Positions 51,119-60,247 of a DNA stretch of 64,000 bases are shown in pieces. Where the stretch lies: contig NZ_AP022588.1 in NCBI RefSeq assembly GCF_010731735.1, forward strand, positions 3,720,001 through 3,784,000, written 5' to 3'. Numbering within the stretch: the first letter of the stretch is position 1; the number at the start of each line of letters is the position of its first letter. Under the pieces are notes generated by a model. It had not been told where the DNA came from. It made no database searches and was given only the letters and a program-made list of their open reading frames with translations. The position numbers and the translations under genes are program-made. Source of the DNA: Mycolicibacterium sediminis (GTDB lineage: Bacteria > Actinomycetota > Actinomycetes > Mycobacteriales > Mycobacteriaceae).

Positions 51119-52345
51119 GTGATCAAGGTGATGCAGGGCGTACGGGTCCTCGAGGTCGCACAGTTCACCTTCGTCCCCGCGGCCGGCGCCATCCTGGCCG
51201 ACTGGGGTGCCGACGTCATCAAGGTCGAGCACCCCGTCCGCGGCGACACCCAGCGTGGCTTCCTCTACATGGGCGGCATCCAGCTCGACCCCGACCGGCA
51301 CCCGCTCATGGAGCACCCCAACCGCGGCAAGCGCAGCGTCGGCATCGACGTGTCCACGCCCGAGGGGCAGGAGGTGCTGTACGAGATCGCGAGGACGGCC
51401 GACGTGTTCCTCACCAACTACATGCCGCAGGCGCGGCAGAAGAACAAGTTCGACGTCGAGCACATCCGCGCCGTCAACCCCGACATCGTCTACGCCCGCG
51501 GGAGTGCCTACGGGGACAAGGGGCCCGAGCGTCTCGTCGGCGGATTCGACGGCACGGCGTTCTGGACGCGCAGCGGCGTCGGTCACGCCCTCACGCCAGA
51601 GGGCATCGGAGGCGCGCTCCCGCAGGGCATTCCGGCCTTCGGCGACTCGATCGGCGGCATGAACATCGCCGGCGGCATCTCCGCCGCGCTGTTCCATCGC
51701 GAGCGCACCGGCGAGACCTCCGAGGTCGACGTGTCGCTGCTCAGCACCGCGTGGTGGGCGGCCGGGGCCAGCGTCACCCAGGGGATGGAGACCGGCGAGA
51801 CGATGCGCTCGACCCTGCCCACCGAGGTCGGTCCAACGGTCAACCCGTTCCTCGGCAACTACCTCACCTCCGACGGCGGCACCATCAACCTCTGCATCGT
51901 CAGCCCCACCGGGTACATCCGGGACGCCTTCGAGCACTTGGGGCTGCCCGAACTCGCCGACGACCCGCGGTTCAGCGATGTCATGCCCCTGATCGAGAAT
52001 GCCTCGGCGGCAGCATCATTGATTGCCGACTCGATCCGGAGCAGGCCGTTCGACTACTGGCGACGGCACCTGAAGACGATGCGCGGGCAGTGGGCGCCGT
52101 TCCAGAGCCTGATCGACCTCGCCACCGACGAGCAGGCACTGGCCAACGACATGGTCGTCGAGGTGGAGGCCGGCGACGGCGGCGCGCCGTTCAGGGTGGT
52201 CCGCGGTCCCGTGCAGTTCAACCACGAGCCACTGGAGACCACCAGGGCGCCACAGGCGTCCGAGCACACCGAACTTGTGCTGATGGAGCTGGGCTTCGAC
52301 TGGGACCGGATCGAGGCCCTCAAGGACTCCGGCGCGATCGCGTGA
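51119..52345 (+). CDS. CaiB/BaiF (class III) CoA-transferase family protein
   Basis: 408 residues with the interlocked-dimer CoA-transferase fold. VMQGVRVLEVAQFTFVPAAGAILADWGADVIKVEHPVRGD is the CoA-binding N-terminal part, GADVFLTNY and YARGSAYGDKGPERLVGGFDGTAFWTRSG contain the region of the catalytic aspartate. Such enzymes move CoA between acids, or act as racemases, in fatty acid, bile acid or steroid breakdown. The substrate is not predictable here. GTG 51119 follows GGGGAG. Followed by an SDR gene in the same direction, 30 bp away. Confidence 0.9.
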   Translation: MIKVMQGVRVLEVAQFTFVPAAGAILADWGADVIKVEHPVRGDTQRGFLYMGGIQLDPDRHPLMEHPNRGKRSVGIDVSTPEGQEVLYEIARTADVFLTNYMPQARQKNKFDVEHIRAVNPDIVYARGSAYGDKGPERLVGGFDGTAFWTRSGVGHALTPEGIGGALPQGIPAFGDSIGGMNIAGGISAALFHRERTGETSEVDVSLLSTAWWAAGASVTQGMETGETMRSTLPTEVGPTVNPFLGNYLTSDGGTINLCIVSPTGYIRDAFEHLGLPELADDPRFSDVMPLIENASAAASLIADSIRSRPFDYWRRHLKTMRGQWAPFQSLIDLATDEQALANDMVVEVEAGDGGAPFRVVRGPVQFNHEPLETTRAPQASEHTELVLMELGFDWDRIEALKDSGAIA

Positions 52346-52375
52346 CGCAGGGCCCCGCTGGGTAGGGTCGCGGAC

Positions 52376-53266
52376 GTGACGACGAACTGGACTCCGAGCC
52401 GACTCGGCGACCTCACCGGCCAACGGATCATCGTGACGGGCGCGACCAACGGCGTCGGACTCGGGACGGCCCGCGCGCTGACCCAAGCCGGCGCGCACGT
52501 CATCCTGGCCGTCCGCAACACCGCCCTCGGCGAGCAGCGCGCCGCCGAGATGGGCGGATCGACGTCGGTGGTCGAACTCGACCTCGCGAACCTCGCGTCG
52601 GTCCGCTCGTTCGCCGAGAAGATCGACGACGACGTCGACGTCCTGATCAACAACGCGGGAGCGCTGTCGCAGTACCGGACCGAGACCGTCGACGGGTTCG
52701 AGACGACCATCGGCACGAACCTGCTCGGGCCGTTCGTGCTGACCAACCTCCTGTTCGGGCGGATCCGCTCGACGATCGTCAACGTCGGCTCCGACGCGCA
52801 CCGATCGGCCACGCTGCGCATCGACGACCTGCACCTGCGGAACACCTCGTGGAACGTCATGGGCGCCTACGCGCGCTCGAAGCTGGCCGTCATGCTGTGG
52901 GGGCTCGAACTGGACCGTCGGCTGCGCGCCGCCGGCTCACCGGTCGTCGCCCAGCTCGTGCATCCCGGCTGGGTGGCATCGAACCTCTCGCACGTCTCGG
53001 ACAAGCCCCTCATGTCGCTCGTGCACCGCGGCGTCCAGGCGGTGGGCGGCGTGTTGGCCAACGACATCGACCAGGGTGCCGCACCCACGCTGTACTGCCT
53101 CAGCGAGCCGATCCCGCCGGGCAGCTACGTCGGCGTGGACGGTCGGTTCGGGCTGCGCGGCGGCCCGGTGCTGATCGGACGGTCCGCCGTGGCGTGCGAC
53201 TACGAACTCGCGGCGCGCCTGGTCGACGTCGCCGAGAAGGAAACCGGCTCAACGCTTCCCGTGTAG
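52376..53266 (+). CDS. Short-chain dehydrogenase/reductase
   Basis: 296 residues, extended SDR of the retinol dehydrogenase-like sort. The cofactor loop is VTGATNGVGLGTARAL, DLANLASVRSFAEK and LINNAGAL follow, and the catalytic Ser is in VNVGSDAH with Tyr and Lys in YARSKLAVMLW. The pattern favours NADP(H), but this is not certain. Substrate unknown. GTG 52376 is the start. Its last 18 bases overlap the convergent MBL-fold gene. Possibly acts with the CoA-transferase on one substrate. Confidence 0.88.
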   Translation: MTTNWTPSRLGDLTGQRIIVTGATNGVGLGTARALTQAGAHVILAVRNTALGEQRAAEMGGSTSVVELDLANLASVRSFAEKIDDDVDVLINNAGALSQYRTETVDGFETTIGTNLLGPFVLTNLLFGRIRSTIVNVGSDAHRSATLRIDDLHLRNTSWNVMGAYARSKLAVMLWGLELDRRLRAAGSPVVAQLVHPGWVASNLSHVSDKPLMSLVHRGVQAVGGVLANDIDQGAAPTLYCLSEPIPPGSYVGVDGRFGLRGGPVLIGRSAVACDYELAARLVDVAEKETGSTLPV

Positions 53267-54031
53267 CGCCTCGGCGAGCAGCGTGGGGTCGTGCGCCGAC
53301 ACGATGAGCAGGTCCGGGTCGCGGCGGGCGTACAGCTCGGCGAGCCGGGCATGGTTGTCCCGCACCCGCCGGGCGTCCCACGCGATCAGCGACTCCGACA
53401 CCCGCATGCCGCGCGGGATCGTGCCGACGCCGTCGATGGTGCCGCGGTAGTAGAACGCGTCCCCGGCGTGCAGGATCCACCGGTCGCCCGCGTCGACCGC
53501 CACGCACGCATGACCCGCGCTGTGCCCGGGCAGCGACACCAGCACGATGCCCGGCGCGATCTCGTCGAGTTCCTTGGCGGCGGCGAAGCCGCGCCACGCC
53601 TCGCCGTCGGGCTCGTGGGTGACGAGGTGGGGCCCGTGCGCCCACTGCTCGGGGCGGAACCGGAACCTCTCCCGACGGATCGGGTGCTGCGCACCCCGCA
53701 CCTCGGCGGCGGTCACGTGGATCCGGGCGTCGGGGAAGTCGGCGAGGCCGCCGATGTGGTCGACGTCGAAGTGGGTCGTCACGACGTGACGCACGTCGTC
53801 GATGCGGAACCCGAGGCCCTCGACCTGCCGTGCCGCGGTCTCGGCGGCGTCGAACCGCGGCCGCAGCAGGTGGCGAACCGGCCCGATCCGCCGGGGATCG
53901 GCGCAGTCCCGCAGGCCGAACCCCGTGTCCACCAGGACGAGTCCGCCATCGGTCTCGACGAGCAGGACGTGGCAGACGACGTCGGCACCGGGTGCGTTCA
54001 TGGTGCCGCAGTTCAGGTGGTGCACCCGCAT
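53249..54031 (-). CDS. MBL-fold metallo-hydrolase
   Basis: 260 residues. The zinc motif is TTHFDVDHIGGL (HxDxDH form; the first ligand set is H-x-D-x-D-H), with further histidines in LPGHSAGHACV and ILHAGDAFYY, and a late SAHDPTLL. This places it with the lactonase/glyoxalase II-like branch. Substrate unknown; N-acyl homoserine lactone-type lactones are a possibility only by family. Shares its 3' end with the SDR gene (18-bp convergent overlap). Confidence 0.87.
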   Translation of the reverse strand: MRVHHLNCGTMNAPGADVVCHVLLVETDGGLVLVDTGFGLRDCADPRRIGPVRHLLRPRFDAAETAARQVEGLGFRIDDVRHVVTTHFDVDHIGGLADFPDARIHVTAAEVRGAQHPIRRERFRFRPEQWAHGPHLVTHEPDGEAWRGFAAAKELDEIAPGIVLVSLPGHSAGHACVAVDAGDRWILHAGDAFYYRGTIDGVGTIPRGMRVSESLIAWDARRVRDNHARLAELYARRDPDLLIVSAHDPTLLAEALHGKR

Positions 54032-54141
54032 GGCGTGTGGTGGTCCCTTCCGCCGGGCGGACGCGCGACGTCCCGCAACATACCGGTCGGGTCGGAGGCG
54101 TTCGCTGGACGCCGTGAGCCACCGGTGCTGAGGTGTACACC

Positions 54142-55254
54142 GTGGACACGCGCCGGAGACACCATGGAGTCCTCACCCGCAGCGCGATGGGACCCAGCGC
54201 CACCGAGGCGTTCATCATCATCGCGATCGCCACGATCCTGCTGACCCGCGGCTACCTTCGGTTGACCGGCTATCCGCAGATCGGCGGCGGCAACCTGCAC
54301 ATCGCCCATGCGCTGTGGGGCGGTGCGCTGATGATGCTGGCGCTCGTCATCGGCTGGATGACGCTCGGGCTGGGTGCGCGGATGCTCTGTGTCGTGTTGG
54401 GCGGCATCGGGTTCGGGCTGTTCCTCGACGAGGTCGGCAAGTTCGTCACCAAGGACAACGACTACTTCTACGGGCCGTCGGCCGAGATCATGTACGTGCT
54501 CGTGGTCGTCATCCTCGTCGGCGCGCGCATGGTCCGGGACGTGCGGCCGCTGAACGCCGTCGAGTGCCTCGCGTCGGCGGCCCTCATCGCGGCCGACGGC
54601 ATCGCCAGGGGACTGGCGCACCGCCGTCGCGAGATCGGCGTGGTCCTCGTCGAACGCGCGCGCGACCTCGGCGCCGATGCCGACGACGTCGCGCGCGTGC
54701 ACGACCTCCTGCTGTCGGCCGATCCGGCGTCCGACAGGGTGTACGCCGCGCAGCGCCGCGCGCTGGCGTTGATCCCCGGCTTCTTCCGCAGTCCGCGCTG
54801 GGTGCCGGTGGTCGGGTGGCTGCTGGTGCTCGGCTCGTTCCTGAGCGTCTCGCTCGGCACGCTCGGCGTCGCGATCGGCGGCTACTTCTACTCCGACGAC
54901 CACCTGACCGTCAGCCTCGACGGATTCAACGTCCCCTCGGCGATCCTGCTCGTCAGCGCGGTCCTCACCCTCTGCCTGGCGTTGCCCGCGATGATCGGCC
55001 GCCGGCGCACCGACGGCGTGTGGCCGCTGCGCTGGCTGCGCAACGCAGCGCTGATCTTCACGCTGCTCAACGCCCTCGTCGACTTCGCCACGGAGGGCTT
55101 CGGAGCGCTGATCACCCTGTCGATCGGGCTGTTCGCGCTGGCGATCCTGTCCTACCGGCTCGACGTGGCGGTGCGTGCGGGCGTCGATCTCGACGGTGTG
55201 GATCCGGCGGTCACACCGCCCGCACGTAGCGTCGGCTCATCCAGCCCTGGATGA
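54142..55254 (+). CDS. Integral membrane protein, function unknown
   Basis: About 370 residues with roughly eight hydrophobic helices: three or four near the N terminus (TEAFIIIAIATILL; IAHALWGGALMMLALVIGWM; MLCVVLGGIGFGLFLDEVGKF; IMYVLVVVILVGARMV), a soluble helical stretch of about 90 residues in the middle, then four more. The GFGLFLDEVGKFV segment with charged residues inside a membrane region is distinctive. I do not recognise the family. Start uncertain: GTG 54142 follows GAGG by eight bases, GTG 54133 is the longer alternative. The 3' end overlaps the convergent DUF1990 gene by 44 bp. Confidence 0.7.
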   Translation: MDTRRRHHGVLTRSAMGPSATEAFIIIAIATILLTRGYLRLTGYPQIGGGNLHIAHALWGGALMMLALVIGWMTLGLGARMLCVVLGGIGFGLFLDEVGKFVTKDNDYFYGPSAEIMYVLVVVILVGARMVRDVRPLNAVECLASAALIAADGIARGLAHRRREIGVVLVERARDLGADADDVARVHDLLLSADPASDRVYAAQRRALALIPGFFRSPRWVPVVGWLLVLGSFLSVSLGTLGVAIGGYFYSDDHLTVSLDGFNVPSAILLVSAVLTLCLALPAMIGRRRTDGVWPLRWLRNAALIFTLLNALVDFATEGFGALITLSIGLFALAILSYRLDVAVRAGVDLDGVDPAVTPPARSVGSSSPG

Positions 55255-55708
55255 GCGACGTGACCGGCCCCGCCAGCCTGCTCCACCACGTCCCGTGCCG
55301 GGAGAACGCCGTCACCTCCGCATAGACCGCGTCGTCGGCGGCGTCGTACCGCACCGCGAACAGTTCCTCGCCGGTCTCCGCGTGGCCGCGCAGCGTGCCG
55401 TAGGCGTAGCCACGCCGGTCGGGCTCGTCGAGGACGTAGACCACCCGGCACGGCGCGCTCACCGGGCCGAGTCCGACGATCACCTCGGCGCCCACGTGGG
55501 CGACCTCCGACGTGGCCCGCACCCGCGCTCCCGCGCCCCGCAACATGCCCCACCGCAGCACCGCGTCGCCGGCCGCCTCGAACCGTTCCCGGCCGCGGCC
55601 GATCAACGCCGACTCGCGCACGTGGTGGTAGCCGCCGGGCAGCGGGCCCTTCGTCGCCCCGATCTCGGAGTAGGTGAAGGGCAGGTCCGCGAGGTCGCTG
55701 AGTCGCAC
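55211..55708 (-). CDS. DUF1990 family protein
   Basis: 165 residues. The opening LPFTYSEIGATKGPLPGGYHHVRESALIGRG is the family signature (Y-x-E-I/V-G-A-T and G-Y-x-x-x), and the C terminus FSRHGTWWSRLAGPVTSLIQGWMSRRYVRAV matches too. The fold is predicted to be SRPBCC-like; its role is unknown. No signal peptide. It converges with the membrane-protein gene in a 44-bp overlap and is divergent from the thioesterase gene. Confidence 0.83.
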   Translation of the reverse strand: MRLSDLADLPFTYSEIGATKGPLPGGYHHVRESALIGRGRERFEAAGDAVLRWGMLRGAGARVRATSEVAHVGAEVIVGLGPVSAPCRVVYVLDEPDRRGYAYGTLRGHAETGEELFAVRYDAADDAVYAEVTAFSRHGTWWSRLAGPVTSLIQGWMSRRYVRAV

Positions 55709-55758
55709 CCGACCACCTTGCCATCGTCGACCGCCGACGCACCGAATACGGTTACCGC

Positions 55759-56403
55759 ATGGACGCCGATCAGGACGGGGACGGCCGGACCCCGGTCGCC
55801 GTGGCCGGGGGCGGCTTCAACTCGCCGGTACCGACCCACCGCGGCGGACCCGACTACGGCCGGTTCGTCGAGGCCGTCCGCACCCTGCAGGACCTGACCC
55901 GCGGAGCGGACGCGCCCGACGACGTCGTCACCGCGGCCGCCGACGCCATCGAGCGCGTCAACCGGTTGCTGGCGCCCTTCGAGGCCGACGAGTGGCACGC
56001 ACCGTCGGGACGCCGCATGGACCTGCCCAACCGCGGCAGCATCCTGTCCGTCCCGGTCGACCTCCGCGTCACCGAGGACGGCCGGATCAGCGGCACCGCG
56101 AGGTTCCGCCGCTTCCACCTCGGCCGCAACGGCGCGGTGCATGGCGGCTCGCTGGCGCACCTGTTCGACTCGCTGCTGGGCTTCACGGCCTTCAAGCTCA
56201 GCGACAGCACGAAGCAACGCACCGCCTACCTGCACGTCAACTACCGCAAGATCGCGCCGATCGACGAGGAGCTTCGGGTGGAGTCCAGGATCGACCGGAT
56301 CGAGGGCCGCAAGATCTTCGTGGCAGGGCGACTGCTCGACGGCGACGACGTCCTGTGTGACGCGGAGGCACTGTTCGTGATGCTCAAACCGGGTCAGCCA
56401 TGA
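55759..56403 (+). CDS. PaaI-family hotdog-fold thioesterase
   Basis: 214 residues. The hotdog core is FHLGRNGAVHGGSLAHLFDSLLGFTAF, with HGG as the usual catalytic loop, then YLHVNYRKIAPIDEELRVESRIDRIEGRKIFVAGRLLDG. Hydrolyses an acyl-CoA, probably medium-chain or aromatic; the exact one is not clear. The N-terminal 75 residues are an extension with a GGGFNSPVPTHRGGPDY stretch. The stop overlaps the ATG of the next gene (ATGA), so the two form a unit. Confidence 0.84.
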   Translation: MDADQDGDGRTPVAVAGGGFNSPVPTHRGGPDYGRFVEAVRTLQDLTRGADAPDDVVTAAADAIERVNRLLAPFEADEWHAPSGRRMDLPNRGSILSVPVDLRVTEDGRISGTARFRRFHLGRNGAVHGGSLAHLFDSLLGFTAFKLSDSTKQRTAYLHVNYRKIAPIDEELRVESRIDRIEGRKIFVAGRLLDGDDVLCDAEALFVMLKPGQP

Positions 56404-56867
56404 CCGAGGACCCAAAGGCCGAGGACGAGTCCGAGGACGGCAAGAAGCACCGCCTCTCCCAGCTGAAGCGGCGGTGGGGGCGATGGCGCGACCGCCTGCG
56501 GGACCGGCCGCGCGTCGACTTCTTCTACCGCATCGCCGTCGGCGTCGTCGGCCTGATCGTCCTCGGGTTGGGCATCCTCGCGATCCCGTACCCCGGACCC
56601 GGCTGGGCGATCGTCTTCGTCGGCCTCGGCATCCTGGCCACCGAGTTCGACTGGGCGCGCAAACTGCTGGCCTACGCCAAGGAGCGCTACGACCGGTTCA
56701 TGGACTGGTTCCAGAGTCAGCCGGCGTGGGTGCAGGTGCTCGGCGGGTTGCTCACCGCGCTGTTCGTGGCCGCGACGCTGTGGTTGCTCGGCGCGCTGGA
56801 CTGGGGCGCCGAACTCGTGGGCCTCGACCCCAACTGGTTCAACAGTCCCATCGGCTTCGGTGACTAG
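56400..56867 (+). CDS. TIGR02611-type membrane protein with PGPGW motif
   Basis: 155 residues. A charged N terminus (MTEDPKAEDESEDGKKH) is followed by two hydrophobic hairpins: VGVVGLIVLGLGILAIPYPGPGWAIVFVGLGILATEF, containing the PGPGW signature, and VQVLGGLLTALFVAATLWLLGAL. Small actinobacterial membrane protein, function unknown. Overlaps the thioesterase gene. Followed by 94 bases to thrS, where TAGCAT (56914-56919) could be the thrS -10. Confidence 0.84.
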   Translation: MTEDPKAEDESEDGKKHRLSQLKRRWGRWRDRLRDRPRVDFFYRIAVGVVGLIVLGLGILAIPYPGPGWAIVFVGLGILATEFDWARKLLAYAKERYDRFMDWFQSQPAWVQVLGGLLTALFVAATLWLLGALDWGAELVGLDPNWFNSPIGFGD

Positions 56868-56961
56868 CCGGGCGAGCGAAGCGACGGGGTAAAAGGCCCA
56901 GCCCCCACCCCGATAGCATGGTCGCGGTCACCACCCCCCACGACCCGATGGAGATCCGCCG

Positions 56962-59016
56962 ATGAGTGCCGCCGCCAGCACCGCCCCCGCAGCCCCGATC
57001 CGGGTGCCTGCCGGGACGACCGCGGCGTCGGCCGTGCGCGAGGCGGGGTTGCCCAGCCGCGGCGCCTCCGACGCGATCGTCGTCGTCCGCGACGCCGAGG
57101 GCCGGTTGCGCGACCTGTCCTGGACCCCCGACGTCGACATCGACGTCGAGCCCGTCGCCGCGGACACCGAGGACGGCCGCAGCGTCATCCGGCACTCCGC
57201 GGCCCACGTCCTGGCCCAGGCGGTGCAGAACCTCTTCCCGGAGGCGAAGCTCGGCATCGGCCCGCCGATCACCGACGGCTTCTACTACGACTTCGAGGTG
57301 CCTCGGGCGTTCACCCCGGAGGACCTCGCGGCGCTCGAGAAGAAGATGCGCCAGATCGTCAAGGACGGCCAGCTGTTCGACCGCCGGGTGTACGCGTCCA
57401 AGGACGCCGCCCGCGAGGAACTGGCCGACGAGCCGTTCAAGCTGGAACTCGTCGACGACAAGTCGGGGGACCCGGACGTGATGGAGGTGGGCGGCGACGA
57501 GCTGACCGCCTACGACAACCTCAATCCCCGTACCCGCGAACGCATCTGGGGCGACCTGTGCCGCGGGCCGCACATCCCCACCACCCGTTTCATCCCGGCC
57601 TTCAAGCTGACCCGCAGCTCGGCCGCCTACTGGCGCGGCAACCAGGCCAACGCCAGCCTGCAGCGCGTCTACGGCACAGCGTGGGAGTCGCAGGAGGCGC
57701 TCGACCACCACCTCGAGCTGATCGAGGAGGCGCAGCGCCGCGACCACCGCAAGCTCGGCGTCGAACTGGACCTGTTCAGCTTCCCCGACGAACTCGGCTC
57801 AGGCCTGCCGGTGTTCCACCCCAAGGGCGGCATCATCCGCCGCGAACTCGAGGACTACTCGCGCCGCGCGCACGAACGGGCGGGCTACGAGTTCGTCAAC
57901 ACCCCGCACATCACCAAGGAGCACCTCTACGTCACCTCGGGCCACCTCGAGTGGTACGCCGACGGCATGTTCCCCCCGATGCACATCGACGAGGAACTGA
58001 ACGCCGACGGCACGGTCCGCAAGCCGGGCCAGAACTACTACCTCAAGCCGATGAACTGCCCGATGCACCACCTCATCTACCGGGCGCGCGGCCGTTCCTA
58101 CCGCGAACTACCGCTGCGGCTGTTCGAGTTCGGGTCGGTGTACCGCTACGAGAAGTCCGGTGTCATCCACGGGCTGACCCGCGTACGGGGCATGACCCAG
58201 GACGACGCGCACATCTACTGCACCCGCGAGCAGATGCGCGACGAACTGACCTCGCTGCTGCGCTTCGTGCTGGACCTGCTCGCCGACTACGGCCTGAACG
58301 AGTACTACCTCGAGCTGTCGACCAAGGACCCCGTCAAGTACGTCGGCGACGACGACGTGTGGGACGAGGCGACCGACACGCTGCGCGAGGTCGCCGAGGC
58401 GTCCGGACTGGATCTGGTGCCCGACCCGGGCGGCGCCGCCTTCTACGGGCCGAAGATCTCGGTCCAGGTGAAGGACGCGCTGGGGCGGACCTGGCAGATG
58501 TCGACCATCCAGCTGGACTTCAACATGCCCGAGCGCTTCGAGCTGGAGTACACCGCGGCCGACGGCACCCGCCAGCGGCCGGTGCTGATCCACCGCGCGC
58601 TCTTCGGGTCGATCGAGCGGTTCTTCGGGGTGCTCACCGAGCACTACGCCGGTGCCTTCCCGGCGTGGCTGGCGCCGGTCCAGGTCGTCGGCATCCCGGT
58701 GTCCGACGCCCACGTCGACTACCTCTACGACGTGGTGGCCCAGCTCAAGGCGCGCGGCATCCGCGCCGAGGTGGACTCGAGCGACGACCGGATGGCGAAG
58801 AAGATCGTCAACCAGACCAACCAGAAGGTGCCGTTCATGCTGCTGGCGGGGGACCGCGACGTCGAGGCGGGTGCGGTCAGCTTCCGGTTCGGCGACCGCA
58901 CGCAGATCAACGGGATCGGCCGGGACGAGGCCGTCGACGCCATCGCCGGGTGGGTCGCGCGCCGCGAGAACGCCGCGCCCACCGCCGATCTGCTCGAGGT
59001 GGGCAGTCCCACGTGA
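56962..59016 (+). CDS. thrS: Threonyl-tRNA synthetase
   Basis: Class II synthetase of 684 residues. The N-terminal TGS domain (IRVPAGTTAASAVREAG) is followed by the editing domain with HSAAHVLAQAV and the SAD region. The catalytic motifs 1-3 include FVNTPHITKEHLYVTSGHLEWY, MNCPMHHLIY, FEFGSVYRYEKSGVIHGLTRVRG and HRALFGSIERFFGVL. The anticodon-binding domain ends the protein. Corresponds to Rv2614c. The stop overlaps the HIT-protein GTG (GTGA), opening the phosphoinositide operon. Confidence 0.97.
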   Translation: MSAAASTAPAAPIRVPAGTTAASAVREAGLPSRGASDAIVVVRDAEGRLRDLSWTPDVDIDVEPVAADTEDGRSVIRHSAAHVLAQAVQNLFPEAKLGIGPPITDGFYYDFEVPRAFTPEDLAALEKKMRQIVKDGQLFDRRVYASKDAAREELADEPFKLELVDDKSGDPDVMEVGGDELTAYDNLNPRTRERIWGDLCRGPHIPTTRFIPAFKLTRSSAAYWRGNQANASLQRVYGTAWESQEALDHHLELIEEAQRRDHRKLGVELDLFSFPDELGSGLPVFHPKGGIIRRELEDYSRRAHERAGYEFVNTPHITKEHLYVTSGHLEWYADGMFPPMHIDEELNADGTVRKPGQNYYLKPMNCPMHHLIYRARGRSYRELPLRLFEFGSVYRYEKSGVIHGLTRVRGMTQDDAHIYCTREQMRDELTSLLRFVLDLLADYGLNEYYLELSTKDPVKYVGDDDVWDEATDTLREVAEASGLDLVPDPGGAAFYGPKISVQVKDALGRTWQMSTIQLDFNMPERFELEYTAADGTRQRPVLIHRALFGSIERFFGVLTEHYAGAFPAWLAPVQVVGIPVSDAHVDYLYDVVAQLKARGIRAEVDSSDDRMAKKIVNQTNQKVPFMLLAGDRDVEAGAVSFRFGDRTQINGIGRDEAVDAIAGWVARRENAAPTADLLEVGSPT

Positions 59017-59579
59017 GCATTGCCGACGAGGGCTCGGACGAGCGGACCGTGATCGACCGCGGCGTCGGCGACGGCGACCACCTGCAGCGGCTGTGGACGC
59101 CGCACCGGATGAACTACATCGCCGACGCCATCAAGACCGGATCGGCGAAGTCGTCGGAGCCGTTCACCGACATCCCGACCATGACCGACGAGGACGGGCT
59201 CGTGGTGGCGCGCGGCGAGCACGTCTACGCGGTGCTCAACCTCTACCCGTACAACCCGGGACACCTCATGGTGGTGCCGTACCGCAGGGTCGCCGAACTG
59301 GAGAACCTCACCGACGCCGAGAGCGCCGAGCTGATGTCGTTCACCCAGAAGGCGATCCGCGTGATGAAGCGCGTCTCGCGGCCGCACGGCTTCAACGTCG
59401 GACTGAACCTTGGCACCTCGGCCGGCGGCTCGCTCGCCGAGCACCTGCACATGCACGTCGTACCGCGCTGGGGTGGCGACGCGAACTTCATCACGGTGAT
59501 CGGCGGAGCCAAGGTGATCCCGCAGCTGCTGCGCGACACCCGTGAGCTGCTGGCGACGGAATGGGCCGCGCAGTCGTGA
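59013..59579 (+). CDS. HIT-domain Ap4A phosphorylase-like protein (Rv2613c-like)
   Basis: 188 residues. The histidine triad is EHLHMHVVPRW, near the C terminus; the fold begins at VVARGEHVYAVLNLYPYNPGHLMVVPYRR. M. tuberculosis Rv2613c is reported to split diadenosine tetraphosphate by phosphorolysis, which would recycle Ap4A made by synthetases such as ThrS next door. GTG 59013 overlaps the thrS stop, and the stop overlaps the pgsA GTG, so it is embedded in the operon. Confidence 0.92.
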   Translation: MSIADEGSDERTVIDRGVGDGDHLQRLWTPHRMNYIADAIKTGSAKSSEPFTDIPTMTDEDGLVVARGEHVYAVLNLYPYNPGHLMVVPYRRVAELENLTDAESAELMSFTQKAIRVMKRVSRPHGFNVGLNLGTSAGGSLAEHLHMHVVPRWGGDANFITVIGGAKVIPQLLRDTRELLATEWAAQS

Positions 59580-60247
59580 GCGACTTCTACCTCCTGACCC
59601 GGGCCGCCTACGCGAAGCTGAGCGGTCCCGTCGCGCGGGCCGCACTGCGCGTGGGCCTCACGCCGGACGGCATCACGATCATCGGCACCGCGGGCACCGT
59701 CATCGCCGCGCTCACGCTGTTCCCGCACGGCCAGCTCTGGTGGGGCGCGTTCACGGTCGCCGTGTTCGTCCTCGCCGACATGCTCGACGGCGCGATGGCC
59801 CGAGAACGCGGCTATGGCACCAGGTTCGGCGGCGTCCTCGACGCCACGTGCGACCGGGTCGCCGACGGCGCCATCTTCTGCGGGCTGCTGTGGTGGGCGG
59901 CCTTCACCATCCACGACACGCCGCTGGTGGTGGCCACCATGATCTGCCTGGTCACCTCGCAGGTCATCTCCTACGTCAAGGCGCGTGCCGAGGCGAACGG
60001 CCTGAGCGGTGACGGCGGCACCATCGAGCGTCCCGAGCGGCTGCTCATCGTGCTCATCGGCGCCGGGCTGTCCGGGGTGTCGTTCCTGCAAGTGCCCTGG
60101 CTGATCCACGTCGCGATGTGGGGCCTGGCCGTCGCAAGCCTGATCACGCTCGGGCAGCGGGTGCACTCGGTGCGCACGTCACCCGGTGCCGTCGAACCGC
60201 TGCGGTCTGCCGCGCCGCCGTCCGCGGGGGAGACGAGCGAGTCGTGA
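59576..60247 (+). CDS. pgsA: Phosphatidylinositol phosphate synthase (CDP-alcohol phosphotransferase)
   Basis: 223 residues, about six hydrophobic helices. Makes phosphatidylinositol phosphate from CDP-diacylglycerol and inositol-3-phosphate, the first lipid step toward PI, PIMs, LM and LAM. The full motif is visible as DMLDGAMAR, then G after eight residues, then D-x3-D in VLDATCDR (D-x2-D-G-x2-A-R...G-x3-D-x3-D). GTG 59576 gives MSDFYLLTRAAYAKLSGPVARAALRVG like PgsA1 of M. tuberculosis (Rv2612c). Overlaps both neighbours as GTGA. Confidence 0.96.
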   Translation: MSDFYLLTRAAYAKLSGPVARAALRVGLTPDGITIIGTAGTVIAALTLFPHGQLWWGAFTVAVFVLADMLDGAMARERGYGTRFGGVLDATCDRVADGAIFCGLLWWAAFTIHDTPLVVATMICLVTSQVISYVKARAEANGLSGDGGTIERPERLLIVLIGAGLSGVSFLQVPWLIHVAMWGLAVASLITLGQRVHSVRTSPGAVEPLRSAAPPSAGETSES